Assembly (NCBI GenBank): GCA_036794395.1
Contig: DAIRGS010000013.1
Location: 1-45,939, forward strand
Direction: 5' to 3'
Source: DASXMX01 sp036794395
GTDB taxonomy: Bacteria > Planctomycetota > Phycisphaerae > Tepidisphaerales > Tepidisphaeraceae
DNA: 45,939 nt
The translations under genes were made by a program, and so were the position numbers. Below, piece by piece: positions 37,201-45,173 of this stretch. The notes under the pieces are model-generated. The model was not told where the DNA came from. It was given only the letters and a program-made list of their open reading frames with translations, and did not search any database. How positions within the stretch are numbered: the stretch's first letter is position 1; each line of letters opens with the position of its first letter.

Positions 37201-40124
37201 CCCGGCGTCCAAGACGCCGCCGGAGTCGTTGCGGTCGCCGTGATCGGGTTCGAATTTCCAGCCGGGTTGTATGCCGTCACGCGGTAGTAATAAATCGATG
37301 CAGGGTCCAGCATCTCGTCGATGTAGCTGGTCGTGGCCGGCGGGAGTGCGCGCGTGTTGCTTATGACCGAAAAATCCGCCGTCAAACTGAATTCGAGCGT
37401 GTAACCGGACACATCGCCGACCGGCGCCGCCCAGCTCAGGTCCACTTCAAATGGCCCGGCAACAGCCGCGTCGAGCGTTCCGGGTATGACTGGCGCGCTT
37501 GTCGGCGCCGTATACCGGTAGAGCCCCGCCGAAATCCCCGGTTGAGGCACGGCATCAAAAACGACCGTTCCATCCGCTGCACCAACGAGGTTCTCCGCGT
37601 GTGAACTGCCCGGGCCGGACAAGACATCCGCCGCCAACATCGTTCCGCCGGCAGTCCCGTCACTCCGCCACAACTCCTGACCCGTGCCATTACCGGCTGA
37701 CCATGCCGAGAAATATGCAATCCCATTGACATCCAGAATCTTCCCCACTGCGAATCCCGAGGACGTATTGTCGTAAATGAACTTCCTGAGCAGCAGCGTT
37801 CCGGCCGCGGTTCCATCGCTGCGCCACAGGTCGTTCTCTGTCGAGAACCCTCCATGAACATCCTTGAAAAGCAACTGGTTTCCGACCACGGTCAGGTCCA
37901 TGGCAGGGTATGCATCGCCCGGATCGATCGCAGTGATTGGCGTGGTTCCCGAGACCGTGCCGTCTGTTCGCCACAATGACTGCACGCCGCTGCCGTCGTG
38001 CGCCATGAAATAACCCCACCCACCCAGCACCACCACCGAAGCGCCTCCGTTGAAATCGGTCTGCATCGCGGCGCCGGGCGTCAATCCAAAATGAGTGAGT
38101 GGAACCGTTCCTGAAGCCGTGCCGTCGCTGGAATAAAGCTCCACCGTTCCAGCCGGGGAAGTGGCGGCAAACAGCAGCGCCCCGCCAAGCGTCGCCGGCC
38201 CGGAGGGCGCAACGCCCGCCGGCGCGGAGTTGCCGCTGCCCGGCACAATATCCCTCACCATGACCGTTCCCGCAGCCGTGCCATCGGTCTTCCACAACTC
38301 ATATCCGTGACCGCTCGGGCCTGTGGTGTCGTAGGCATCGAAATAAACTGTGCTTCCGACCTGCCCGAGCGACCGTGGATCATAAACTGGCGACCCGTCG
38401 GCCGTCAGCACCGGCAGCGTCCCCGCGATCGTCCCGTCGCTGGTCCAAAGCGAGTAATCGCTCGCCCCCGAATCGCGACCGGCAAAGTAGATCGCGCCGT
38501 TGACCGCGAATAGAGTGTGCGGCCCCATCGCTTGCGGGAAAGCCCGGAGCATCATCGTGCCCGCGACCGTCCCATCGGTCTTCCACAACGATGTTCCCGG
38601 CGCAAAAACGTCGCCAACGGTGAAGAATTCCGTTCCTCCTGCCGTGACCGATTCCAGCGGCATCGCGCCCGTCAATCGGATCGGGTTTGTCGATCCGTTG
38701 TCCAGTGCCCAGAGGCCCGTGGTATCGCTGTAAAGCAGCCGGTTGCCCAATATGATCGGGTGCACGGCGTTGTCGTTGCCCGTCGGAGCCGGATTGATAT
38801 CAGCGACCATCGCCGTCCCGGCCGCCGTCCCATCGCTCATCCAAAGCTCGGGGCCATGGACTCCATCCGTCGCGGAGAAATAAACTCTGCCGCTCACCTG
38901 CGCAAAATTAGACGCCAGCGACGCACCGGGACCACTATTGATGTCGGCCACCCGCGCCGTTCCCGCAAGTGTTCCATCCGTCGCCCACAGTTCCTCCCCG
39001 GCCACCGAGTCGGCGCCTTCAAAGTATGCTTTGCCGCCCACCACAAGAAGGCTACTTCCCGAGACCGGCCTGATCAGCTCCTGAGTCCCGCCGGCCGTCC
39101 CGTCGCTCACGAACAGCGACGCCGTTCCGGTTCCATCGAAAGCCAGGAATGCGGCCAGCCCATTCAAATTCTGAATCGAATGGGGAAGCGCACTCCCAAA
39201 CGGGTCCACGTCCCCAACCTGCACGGTGCCGGCTGCGGTTCCGTCGCTTTTCCAGAGTTCCGCGCCTGCCGTTCCCGTTGTTGCCGCTGAGAAAAACAGC
39301 TTCCCATTGACGTTGACGATCTGCGAAACACCCGACGAATTCGAGCCGGGGTAAATATCTTTCACCAGCGATGTTCCGGCCGAAGTGCCGTCGCTTTGCC
39401 AAAGTTCAAAACCGTGCGCGCTGTCGAACCCCGCGAAGTAGACTTTTCCCCCAAGGCTGGCGAATGAAGGATCGTTGGCGGCGACGGTGGAGATCCTGAG
39501 GGTACCGGCTTGCGTTCCATCGGTTACCCAGAGCCCATTGCCCGCCGCACAAATCAATGCCCCGTTCACCAACGCAAGCCCGCCAGGGGCCACGATGGGA
39601 CCGGAAGAAGCACTGGTGACGACTGCTGTCCCCGCAGCGCTCCCGTCCGACTTCCACAGTTGATTGTTCTGGGCGAAAAACAACGTTCCATTCAGATCGG
39701 TAAGCAACTGCGGCGCGCCGCCCGAGGGGCCGAAATCAACAAGTTTTCGTGTGTTGGTAGCCGTTCCGTCGGTCTGCCAGAGTTGCCCGGTCGTTCCCTG
39801 CACGCCGAAATAAACAAATCCTCCCGAAGCGCCTTCTCCATCGATAACCGGATTGGCCCCAAGAGTGGCCAGTACGTGTGTGCCACCGGCGGTTCCATCA
39901 CTGACATAAAGTGCCGGTGCGGGATCGCTCACGGTAAAATAAGCGTTTCCGCCGACGTCGATGATATGACTCGGTGATGAACCTGCCGTTTCCGGCAACT
40001 GACTCAGGATCGGTGTGATCGAAAGGAGGACCCGGCTTTCCAATGCTTCGATAGCATGATGCGTCGCTGCCCCCAGAACGTGCTTTCGTTCAAAGCGCCG
40101 CTTCCTGCTTCTACCCCACTTCAT
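31254..40124 (-). CDS. giant LEPR-XLL protein: ELWxxDGT repeats, FnIII and dockerin
   Basis: A 2,956-residue exported protein. LESRVLLS lies at residues 28-35 after a basic start (MKWGRSRKRRFERK). The bulk consists of roughly 35 repeats of the type ELWKSDGTAAGT, each with a preceding VYF-type strand, as in multi-bladed propellers. These are interrupted by FnIII domains (one near residues 880-965, three near 1310-1600, one near 2390-2480). The C-terminal part has a module shared with the fusion protein at 19717-23460, a type I dockerin (GDANLDGVVNSTD...GDFNYDGAINLSD), a tail of about 200 residues rich in Ala, Ser, Thr and Pro, and a basic end (KKNHSKQPHRATRGHERK). The ATG at 40124 is preceded by AAGGAGAAGG. 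The longer frame to 40283 is rejected. Confidence 0.87.
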   Translation of the reverse strand: MKWGRSRKRRFERKHVLGAATHHAIEALESRVLLSITPILSQLPETAGSSPSHIIDVGGNAYFTVSDPAPALYVSDGTAGGTHVLATLGANPVIDGEGASGGFVYFGVQGTTGQLWQTDGTATNTRKLVDFGPSGGAPQLLTDLNGTLFFAQNNQLWKSDGSAAGTAVVTSASSGPIVAPGGLALVNGALICAAGNGLWVTDGTQAGTLRISTVAANDPSFASLGGKVYFAGFDSAHGFELWQSDGTSAGTSLVKDIYPGSNSSGVSQIVNVNGKLFFSAATTGTAGAELWKSDGTAAGTVQVGDVDPFGSALPHSIQNLNGLAAFLAFDGTGTASLFVSDGTAGGTQELIRPVSGSSLLVVGGKAYFEGADSVAGEELWATDGTLAGTARVADINSGPGASLASNFAQVSGRVYFSATDGVHGPELWMSDGTAAGTAMVADINPAPTGNDNAVHPIILGNRLLYSDTTGLWALDNGSTNPIRLTGAMPLESVTAGGTEFFTVGDVFAPGTSLWKTDGTVAGTMMLRAFPQAMGPHTLFAVNGAIYFAGRDSGASDYSLWTSDGTIAGTLPVLTADGSPVYDPRSLGQVGSTVYFDAYDTTGPSGHGYELWKTDGTAAGTVMVRDIVPGSGNSAPAGVAPSGPATLGGALLFAATSPAGTVELYSSDGTASGTVPLTHFGLTPGAAMQTDFNGGASVVVLGGWGYFMAHDGSGVQSLWRTDGTVSGTTPITAIDPGDAYPAMDLTVVGNQLLFKDVHGGFSTENDLWRSDGTAAGTLLLRKFIYDNTSSGFAVGKILDVNGIAYFSAWSAGNGTGQELWRSDGTAGGTMLAADVLSGPGSSHAENLVGAADGTVVFDAVPQPGISAGLYRYTAPTSAPVIPGTLDAAVAGPFEVDLSWAAPVGDVSGYTLEFSLTADFSVISNTRALPPATTSYIDEMLDPASIYYYRVTAYNPAGNSNPITATATTPAASWTPGIIYQVAPTAPWYSATQLTPFRHQVVFKAIDPVLGWSAYRSDGVHAVMLVSGGVDSVSLSDDGKSVRIVQNTTSLRTWISDGTVQGTVLETSPAAAGSVSAGVIPIGAIVIGGKGYYVDTASDGSQQLFVADGTATPPVQLTFIRKDLTLGGAQPHELTAAYGSLYFFAWVEGGSTGSMPALFRSDGTPQGTTVVATLPVDRFQPGNIQAANGKIFFNDGQYLWATDGTPGNIVTLRAFGYSNDPQIVAAFVVNNQFYFATHVYAGQSQSGTLYDGEFWTSDGTTDGTRPVPGLPRLSPVTANSPSQFVVIDGNIWFTADTSAVPGFSKLFHYTPVATVMTLPAPPDSLSATSVYGSEIDLTWTDHSDNEEGFRLERSLSSGFSSIDASFDLPAGTSRFVDSGLVGSSTYYYRVRAFNAAGLSSAATSGPVSTPAAPPHLGAFAATASLATSSVNLTWSDSATSSDHETGVTLQRSTRSDFATIDRSVALAAGTTSFSDATALSQTQYWYRVYSTNVAGSSAPSIFFFRTPLFPPIAPTGLYAGPVSQSEIDLQWVDNSVNETGFVIQRSDGSGSFAQIGQVGVNVTSYADSTALAGVSYSYRVYAIDAGGASAYSNVSDSTTLSLPLTTPVTQLPPFVPVASDSGAAASTVMVVNGKGVFKAQDSSSSPATGQLWATDGTATGTTLLASYPANAVAMLNVAGGYVYYTVGSGITGQVSLWRTDGTAAGVAKVADLWTVPSGGFFPIIRSPIGYHNRLYYAVQFDSGPYKLFVADSTGVQNIGSFSSFPSNYTIYNDTLYFQANGLMKTDGTVAGTVSTTDFVPGIGLPRVTYGGTTLYTDISALYSNDGTPGGTSVVFTEPGGAGITMLTPVAGGVAFMAKNNQIYFSNGTTAGTVLLTTAAHPILSMAAVGNELYFTLPNSYFELWKSDLTPAGTSFVTSMTFGITGISGVNGVTTFTGGIDGQVWATDGTDAGTTRITNIGLISTAAFPDWITGSNGAVYYTDSGTYPDGPNAGTSGLWMLSGGAGATPTQLFAGGATYPYDFNGVLYFVGKDAKGRVGLFRADPATGTSSLIYADPNLGRPAILGAANGLLYFVDGSPTSDTRHLYVSDGTAGGTHIIAGARMYAPLLTGLEHPFALSSGYLYYRGSDGALMRTDGTTTIQISTPSYNYQQGARVMTDVNGTLFFTLFGSTVGLYKVAAGDTTATLLSQYTQYQDPWLVNDLTNMNGTLFFAAPQAGAGTVLWKSDGTPGGTVPVYDPLIDANFGVNGGKIFGITNVGGVAFFFADEASAFSQSDTGGSLWKSDGTAAGTVRIRSTAVTEDMQNGNPQLFGLAAGGDFVYSDSQFLWRSDGTLAGTIQIDTIGTASDGTQSTALFLGNMAAVVNGTDVYYSGAIPGGGRNLRIASLAVPTSPPGLSASATQPAGAAAASGVAASPAASATTPIYLSWQKGSAQPSGYVIERSRSSDFSSIEARYFVTAPATSFVDTTAAARVAYFYRIRAVTAGGQSAFTGPAGFAPLADVIQGATTNDAIRLVRDADLAHIDWTMGSVSGRVLLNDPAGLTFNGNGGNDLITLDFSNGNPLPGIIHFNGNFTLTGLANPGALNGINLEIGRSTLYFSYTDAQSAAQLIRQSLANGYNGGVWNGLATASIGAITSSAVSGISSAFGIGYADSADGFVTGQTGNTIEVRFTVKGDANLDGVVNSTDAIQMARNFNVATGARWDRGDFNYDGAINLSDATLLQKNFNAVLPSPTQAAVATAAPGMSAATGGQFGSGSTAAVTNGIVPVTATVEPVAVANSAPLTTPSNTSTAAGKAISTPSAPIVAHIATRDLVAGSVKVVSPSGVPRSSTVAAKPVGVPAVSSQSAAKPVSARALTSPTAAIAPSQATAPATSTAEKSITNKIATTPGAQSTSASSKPASKATVNGAVFSSISIAGTPAVSTTPSAYEDQNGDSVLARGSEKKNHSKQPHRATRGHERK
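32960..40030 (-). repeat. coding repeats for about 35 ELWxxDGT units
   Basis: On the minus strand, codons for S-D-G-T-x-x-G-T recur every 130-200 bases, with plus-strand traces such as GCCGTCCCGTC and GTTCCATCGCT. The series is broken near 37220-37490 and 35330-36190 by FnIII domains. These are diverged protein repeats rather than an array of identical DNA units. Confidence 0.75.
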
Positions 40125-40355
40125 GTCCTTCTCCTTGCGAGGTGACTTCGGCCCCCATATCGCCCCCGGCCGGCAACTTTGATAGCCACCGATGAGATGC
40201 TGCCCCCGAACGACTGGGTAAAAACTCCGCTCTCTTAATAGCTTACCACCCGGCCAACGTTGTAAGTAGCGGCCGACGCACATGAGTCCGCAGGCGGCAG
40301 CTACTGCGCGCTTTCAACGACTTCGTGTACTATTCCGCCACCAACGAGAGGGTCC

Positions 40356-41867
40356 GTGCCACCGCTGCTTTGCCTCAAGTCCATTTCCAAATCCTTTGCG
40401 GGCGTACACGCACTGAAGGACGTCACGTTCGAACTTCTTGCCGGTGAAGTTCATGCGCTTATTGGAGAAAACGGGGCCGGCAAATCGACCCTCGTGAAAG
40501 TGATCACCGGCGCGCACGCACCCGATGGCGGCTCAATTGCGGTCGCTAACCAGTTGGTCGAGCGGAATGACCCAAACCTTTCCCGCGCCTTGGGTATCGC
40601 GGCGATTTATCAGCAACCGGCGCTGTTTCCGGAACTTACCGTGGCCGAGAACATCGCGCTTCGGCTGGAGGCGGGGCGGCCATGGCGGTGGCTGAAGTGG
40701 GGGGAGCGGCGGCGAAATGCACGCGCGCTTCTGGAGATGGTGGGGGCCCATATTGCGCCCGATGCCCTGGTGCGCTCGCTGACCATGCCCCAACAGCAAC
40801 TGGTCGAAATCGCGGCGGCTTTAGGCAGCAAGGCGCGCATCCTGATTCTCGATGAGCCGACCGCGTCGCTGAGCGACCGCGAAGTGGAGAATCTTTTTCG
40901 TGTGATTCGCACGCTGCGCGGGCAAGGGGTTGGGATGATTTACATCTCGCACCGCCTGGAAGAGCTCTCGCAGATCGCCGATCGCGTGACCGTGCTACGC
41001 GATGGGAAATACATCGCCACACGCCCGATGGCCGGGGCGGATCGCGCAGAACTTATTAGGCTGATGGTGGGCCGCGAGTTGGCGGCGGTGTTTCCCAAAA
41101 TCGAAGTTCCAATCGGCGACGTCGCATTGGAAACCCGCGGGTTGGGCTTAGGGGCCTCGGGCGTGGCGGGGGTTAGTCTGAGCGTGCGAAAAGGCGAGAT
41201 TCTGGGATTAGCCGGGTTGGTTGGATCGGGGCGAACGGAGCTGGCGCGGATTCTATTTGGGCTTACGCCGGCCGATGCCGGGCAGATTATGTTGGGTGGG
41301 AAGGTGGTGGAGATTCGCAGCCCCGCCGAGGCGATTGGACATGGCATCGCATACGTGCCGGAAGATCGCCGTCGGCATGGAGTGATTCTTGAGCTGCCGG
41401 TGGCCGCCAATGCCACACTTGCCATTCTTCGAAAGATATCCAATGGCGGATTGATCAACTTCAGGCGCGAGCGATCGATCGCCGAATCGTTCATTGAAAA
41501 ATTCGCGATCAAGACCCGGTCAATCGATTCCGCGGTCGGAACGCTCTCAGGGGGAAACCAGCAGAAGGTGGCGCTGGCGCGATGGCTGGCCACCGAGCCA
41601 GCGGTGCTGATTCTCGATGAGCCCACGCAAGGCGTGGACGTGGGCGCCAAAGCTGAGATTCATAAATTGATGGGGCAGCTTGCATCTCGCGGGCTGGCAA
41701 TTGTGATGATTTCATCTGAGCTGCCCGAAATTCTGGGCATGAGCGACCGCATCGTGGTCATGCACGGCGGCACGATCGCAGGTGTGTTGGATCGCGCGGG
41801 TGCAACGCAGGAAAAAGTGCTCGAGCTGGCGCTGGGCCATGCCGCCAAGGGCGCGGTGGCGGCATGA
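40356..41867 (+). CDS. sugar ABC importer, ATP-binding protein (RbsA/RhaT/LsrA type)
   Basis: A 503-residue protein with two fused ATPase domains, as usual for the carbohydrate CUT2 family. The first has Walker A GENGAGKST (37-45), a divergent signature LTMPQQQ (142-148) and LILDEPTAS. The second has the degenerate loop LVGSGRTEL and the signature LSGGNQQ (397-403), followed by LILDEPTQGVDVGAK. Only one site is likely to be fully active, as in relatives. It powers uptake through the two permeases encoded next. The GTG start at 40356 is supported by GAGAGG about 6 bases upstream. The stop overlaps the next start (ATGA, 41864-41867). The 230-base divergent gap before it must carry the operon promoter. 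Confidence 0.92.
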   Translation: MPPLLCLKSISKSFAGVHALKDVTFELLAGEVHALIGENGAGKSTLVKVITGAHAPDGGSIAVANQLVERNDPNLSRALGIAAIYQQPALFPELTVAENIALRLEAGRPWRWLKWGERRRNARALLEMVGAHIAPDALVRSLTMPQQQLVEIAAALGSKARILILDEPTASLSDREVENLFRVIRTLRGQGVGMIYISHRLEELSQIADRVTVLRDGKYIATRPMAGADRAELIRLMVGRELAAVFPKIEVPIGDVALETRGLGLGASGVAGVSLSVRKGEILGLAGLVGSGRTELARILFGLTPADAGQIMLGGKVVEIRSPAEAIGHGIAYVPEDRRRHGVILELPVAANATLAILRKISNGGLINFRRERSIAESFIEKFAIKTRSIDSAVGTLSGGNQQKVALARWLATEPAVLILDEPTQGVDVGAKAEIHKLMGQLASRGLAIVMISSELPEILGMSDRIVVMHGGTIAGVLDRAGATQEKVLELALGHAAKGAVAA

Positions 41868-42838
41868 CATCGCTTACCGCACCGGTCATGGCGCCGCCGG
41901 CCCCAAGTGATGGGTTCATCTGGCGATTTCGTCGGGAGCTTTCGGTCCTGCTGGCTTACCTTGGACTGCTTTTGGTGCTGGCGATTTTTACGCCGGCCTT
42001 TTATCGCGGGCTGTTTTGGTCCACCTGGGTGAGTTCCGCGCCGACTTTGATTGCGGCGGTGGGGATGACGCTGGTGATTCTGACCCGGCAGATCGATATC
42101 TCAATTGGATCGCAGTTCTCAGTGTGCGGAATCGTTGCAGGAATGCTGGCGGCGGCAGGATGCCCGGTGTGGATCGCGGCACTGGGCGCGATCGCGATCG
42201 GCGCTTTAATGGGCGCTGCTAACGGCGCGCTGGTTGCATGGGTGCGGCTACCTTCGATCGTGGTGACGCTCGCGATGATGGTCATCTTGCGCGGACTGCT
42301 GCTTTGGCAGACCAGTGGGGCGGCGGTGCATCTGCCGATCGGGTTTCAGTGGTTTGGGATGTCGCAGAACAGCGGGCAGTGGACGATGATCGTCGCGGCA
42401 TTTGCGCTCGCGGCGATGTTCGCCATCGCGATGCGCTGGCTGGCGGCGGGGCGAACGGTGTATGCCGTCGGCTCTGATGAGGAAGCCGCGCGCCTGGCCG
42501 GCATCCGGCCCCGGCGGGTGATCTTCAGCGTGTTTGTTATCACTGGAGGGCTGACGGGGTTGGCGGCTCTGCTCAATATGGCCACGTTCACGCTCGTGTA
42601 TCCCAATGCCGGGGATGGCCTGGAGCTTCAAGTGATCGCGGCTGTCGTCGTGGGCGGTATCGCCATTACCGGCGGGCGCGGAAATCTGATTGGCATTGTC
42701 ATCGGCGTTGCACTGCTGGGGACGATCGCGTCGGCGCTGGTTTCGCTTCGCACGCCGCCACAGTGGGCCAAAGCAATTCAAGGCGCCATCATCCTGATTG
42801 CGGTGGCATCCGATGGGTTGTATCGGAGGGCACGATAG
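41864..42838 (+). CDS. sugar ABC importer, first permease (RbsC/RhaP type)
   Basis: A 324-residue polytopic inner-membrane protein of the BPD_transp_2 family with about nine to ten hydrophobic segments. LTRQIDISIGS and GIAITGGRGNLIGIVIG are the conserved permease motifs; the first corresponds to the usual G-G-I-D-L-S-V-G. It overlaps the ATPase gene by 4 bases and is directly followed by the second permease, whose GTG begins right after the TAG stop. Two different permeases in one operon are typical of rhamnose (RhaSTPQ) and AI-2 (Lsr) importers, whereas ribose systems use one. Confidence 0.9.
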   Translation: MTSLTAPVMAPPAPSDGFIWRFRRELSVLLAYLGLLLVLAIFTPAFYRGLFWSTWVSSAPTLIAAVGMTLVILTRQIDISIGSQFSVCGIVAGMLAAAGCPVWIAALGAIAIGALMGAANGALVAWVRLPSIVVTLAMMVILRGLLLWQTSGAAVHLPIGFQWFGMSQNSGQWTMIVAAFALAAMFAIAMRWLAAGRTVYAVGSDEEAARLAGIRPRRVIFSVFVITGGLTGLAALLNMATFTLVYPNAGDGLELQVIAAVVVGGIAITGGRGNLIGIVIGVALLGTIASALVSLRTPPQWAKAIQGAIILIAVASDGLYRRAR

Positions 42839-44956
42839 GTGTCAGTGATCGTTCAACCATCGCCGGCGCCTCCGGCTGCTCAATTGGGGGCGCCCCGCTT
42901 CGCCAAGCCGCATCTGTTGGTGCTGGCGGTTTTGCTGGCGTTGGAAGTTTCGATTTTCTCGGTGATCGGAACGAACTTCGCGAGTCGGGATAATCTTCTG
43001 CTGATTCCGCGTCACAGTGTGGAGCTGGGGCTGCTGGCGCTGGCGTTGACGCCGGTCATCGTGACTGGGGGGATTGATCTTTCGGTTGGGTCGTTGATGG
43101 GGTTGTGCGCCGTTCTATTTGGCAAACTGTGGCGCGATGCCGGCTTGCCGCCCTGGGCGGCGGGGATGATTACCATCGCGATCGGCGGGCTTGCGGGATT
43201 GCTCAATGCGGTGTTGATTACCAAGCCGCGAATTCCGCCACTGATCGTCACACTCGGAACGTTCTCACTTTTCCGCGGCGTGGCGGAGGGCATCACGGGC
43301 GGCGTCGATAACTTCACGAACTTCCCCGCCAGTTTTCTCGCACTGGGACAGGGAAATCTCGGTCCGCTGCCAACGCAGCTTCCGATTCTGATACTCGCGG
43401 CGATCGCATTCTGGGTCCTGCTGCATCGATCGATCGCGGGGCGATCGTTGAGCGCGATCGGGTACAGCGAAGAGGGCGCGCGGTATGCCGGGCTTCCGGT
43501 GTATCGGTACGTCGGGCTGACTTACGTTCTATCCGGTCTGTGTGCGGGGCTTGCCGCCATCATCTACGTTTCCCGCCAGGGCCAAGCCAAGGCGGACGCG
43601 GGTCTGGGGTTTGAACTGGCGGCGATTACCGCCGTCGTGCTGGGCGGCACTTCGATCTTCGGCGGCGAAGGCAGCATCCTCGGCACGCTGCTTGGGTTGT
43701 TCGCCATCGCCATCCTTCAAAACGGGCTGCGGATGTCCGGGCTGCCGGCTGAGATGGCGGGGGTATTAACCGGGGCGATGCTGCTGGCGGCCATCTCGCT
43801 CGATTGGCGAACGCTCGCCAGGCTGAAAACATCTTCGCATTCCGCGGCCAGTGCCGCCGATGCGAATCAGGAGGAATTCTCAATGAAGAACTCGCAGGTG
43901 GCGGTGCTGTGCGCGGTGATTCTGGCGGCGGCTCTGATTGTGGCAGGCGGGAATCTTTGGCTTGTGAACACTATTCGACAGGAGAGTGGCCGGACGACGG
44001 CGCGGGCAGCCGTTGATGATGCGCATCCCTCAACGCCCACACGCACCGGGCAGCCCATCACTGTCGCGATGATGCCCAAGAGTAAGGGCAACGCGTATTT
44101 CATCGCGTGCCAGAAAGGCGCAAATGAAGCCGCGAATTCACTGGGCATCAAGTTGCTCTGGGATGGCCCAACCGATCCCGATCCGGCCAAGCAGAACGAG
44201 ATCGTCGAAACGTGGATTACACGCGGCGTCGATGTCATCGCGGTCGCGGTCGAAAACCGTGATGCCATCTCCACTGCCCTCCGCAAGGCCAAGGGACAGG
44301 GCATTAAGGTCCTCACATGGGATTCCGATGCCGCCCCAGATTCCCGCGACTTTTTCGTCAACCAGGCGACGCCTGAAGGCATCGGGTACACGCTGGTGGA
44401 CAATGCCGCGAAGGTGTTGGGAGGAAAGGGGAATTTCGCGGTCATTACCGCATCGCTTACCGCCGCCAACATGAATGAGTGGCGCAAGAAAATCGACCAG
44501 CGCCTGGCCGAGAAGTATCCGGATATTCATCTGGTGGTGACCGAACCCTGCGACGACAAGCAGAACATCGCCTTCGACAAAACCAACGCGATCCTGAATG
44601 CCCACCCAGAAGTCCGGCTGATCATGGCCATCTGCTCGCCAGCCGTGCCGGGAGCTGCCGAAGCCGTCAAACAGTCCGGAAGGAAAGACGTCAAAGTCCT
44701 TGGCCTGGGGTTGCCCAATGACAATAAGCAATACATCCACGGCGGCATCACCGATGATATCGTTCTATGGAACACCATGGATTTGGGATATCTGACGGTG
44801 GTTGCCGCGAAGGAATTGAAGGACGGATCGCTCAAGGCTGGCGATGCAACCGTTAACGCGGGCCGGCTGGGGAAGCTTGAAGTGAAGGGGGATAACATTT
44901 TGCTGGGGAAGCCGTTCACGTTCACGAAGGAGAATATCGATCAGTTTGATTTTTGA
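42839..44956 (+). CDS. sugar ABC importer: second permease fused to the substrate-binding protein
   Basis: A 705-residue frame. Residues 1-335 are a complete permease (GGIDLSVGS, LGGTSIFGGEGSILGT; about ten membrane segments). Residues 349-705 are a complete binding protein with its own signal-anchor (MKNSQVAVLCAVILAAALIV). No stop separates them. The binding domain has YFIACQKGANEAA, LLWDGPTDPDPAKQNEI, VLTWDSDAAPDSRDFFVNQA and the C-terminus ENIDQFDF, closest to RhaS/LsrB (rhamnose or AI-2) by motif. The topology is consistent: the permease C-terminus is cytoplasmic and the next helix would carry the binding domain to the periplasm. The internal ATG at 43883 has a perfect AGGAGG 8 bases before it, so a free binding protein may also be made. 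The GTG start at 42839 follows GGAGGG. Confidence 0.9.
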   Translation: MSVIVQPSPAPPAAQLGAPRFAKPHLLVLAVLLALEVSIFSVIGTNFASRDNLLLIPRHSVELGLLALALTPVIVTGGIDLSVGSLMGLCAVLFGKLWRDAGLPPWAAGMITIAIGGLAGLLNAVLITKPRIPPLIVTLGTFSLFRGVAEGITGGVDNFTNFPASFLALGQGNLGPLPTQLPILILAAIAFWVLLHRSIAGRSLSAIGYSEEGARYAGLPVYRYVGLTYVLSGLCAGLAAIIYVSRQGQAKADAGLGFELAAITAVVLGGTSIFGGEGSILGTLLGLFAIAILQNGLRMSGLPAEMAGVLTGAMLLAAISLDWRTLARLKTSSHSAASAADANQEEFSMKNSQVAVLCAVILAAALIVAGGNLWLVNTIRQESGRTTARAAVDDAHPSTPTRTGQPITVAMMPKSKGNAYFIACQKGANEAANSLGIKLLWDGPTDPDPAKQNEIVETWITRGVDVIAVAVENRDAISTALRKAKGQGIKVLTWDSDAAPDSRDFFVNQATPEGIGYTLVDNAAKVLGGKGNFAVITASLTAANMNEWRKKIDQRLAEKYPDIHLVVTEPCDDKQNIAFDKTNAILNAHPEVRLIMAICSPAVPGAAEAVKQSGRKDVKVLGLGLPNDNKQYIHGGITDDIVLWNTMDLGYLTVVAAKELKDGSLKAGDATVNAGRLGKLEVKGDNILLGKPFTFTKENIDQFDF
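43869..43885 (+). promoter_or_regulatory. internal ribosome-binding site and ATG inside the permease/binding-protein frame
   Basis: AGGAGG (43869-43874), an 8-base spacer and ATG (43883-43885) lie in frame within the 705-residue ORF, exactly where the binding-protein signal sequence begins. This is one of the best translation-initiation sites in the window. It indicates either dual products or an ancestral separate gene whose upstream stop codon was lost. Confidence 0.75.
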
Positions 44957-45011
44957 GGCACTTTCAGTTTGATTGCTCCCCTGATTGCCATGGTTTCCGC
45001 GCTCGCCGCAC

Positions 45012-45031
45012 TCGTTTGGAATTGCAAACGA
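45012..45031 (+). terminator. weak hairpin after the ABC transporter operon
   Basis: TCGTTTG and CAAACGA pair around a 6-base loop, 55 bases after the operon's last stop. No T-run follows. The remaining sequence to 45173 holds the short repeat at 45061-45078. Confidence 0.3.
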
Positions 45032-45060
45032 AAATCCAAATGTGACATCCAGAATCACGC

Positions 45061-45078
45061 GGCTCGGCAGGAGCCTCG
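45061..45078 (+). repeat. 18-nt direct repeat, partner at 45539-45556
   Basis: GGCTCGGCAGGAGCCTCG occurs at both positions. At the second position it is one arm of a larger palindrome (45472-45601). Here only this arm is clear, and the following 60 bases look like a degenerated copy. Confidence 0.65.
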
Positions 45079-45173
45079 TCCTCTCGCGGGGGGTAAATGC
45101 GATAGCCCCGGCGGATGGAGGGGCTCGCATTCATGTGCTATCGACGCCTCGCCCGGTCTGCTAAACTAGGTTC

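Noticed and set aside
32960..40030. Possible CRISPR-like periodicity
   Set aside because: The repeats are diverged, coding and of variable spacing; they encode the ELWxxDGT protein units.
40125..40283. N-terminal extension of the giant protein by 53 codons
   Set aside because: The ATG at 40124 has a strong AAGGAG site, and the LEPR-XLL signature then falls at the usual distance.
40356..44956. Assigning the importer specifically to ribose or xylose
   Set aside because: Two distinct permeases and the WDGPT/LTWDSD motifs of the binding domain favour rhamnose or AI-2 type; no catabolic gene nearby allows a firmer choice.
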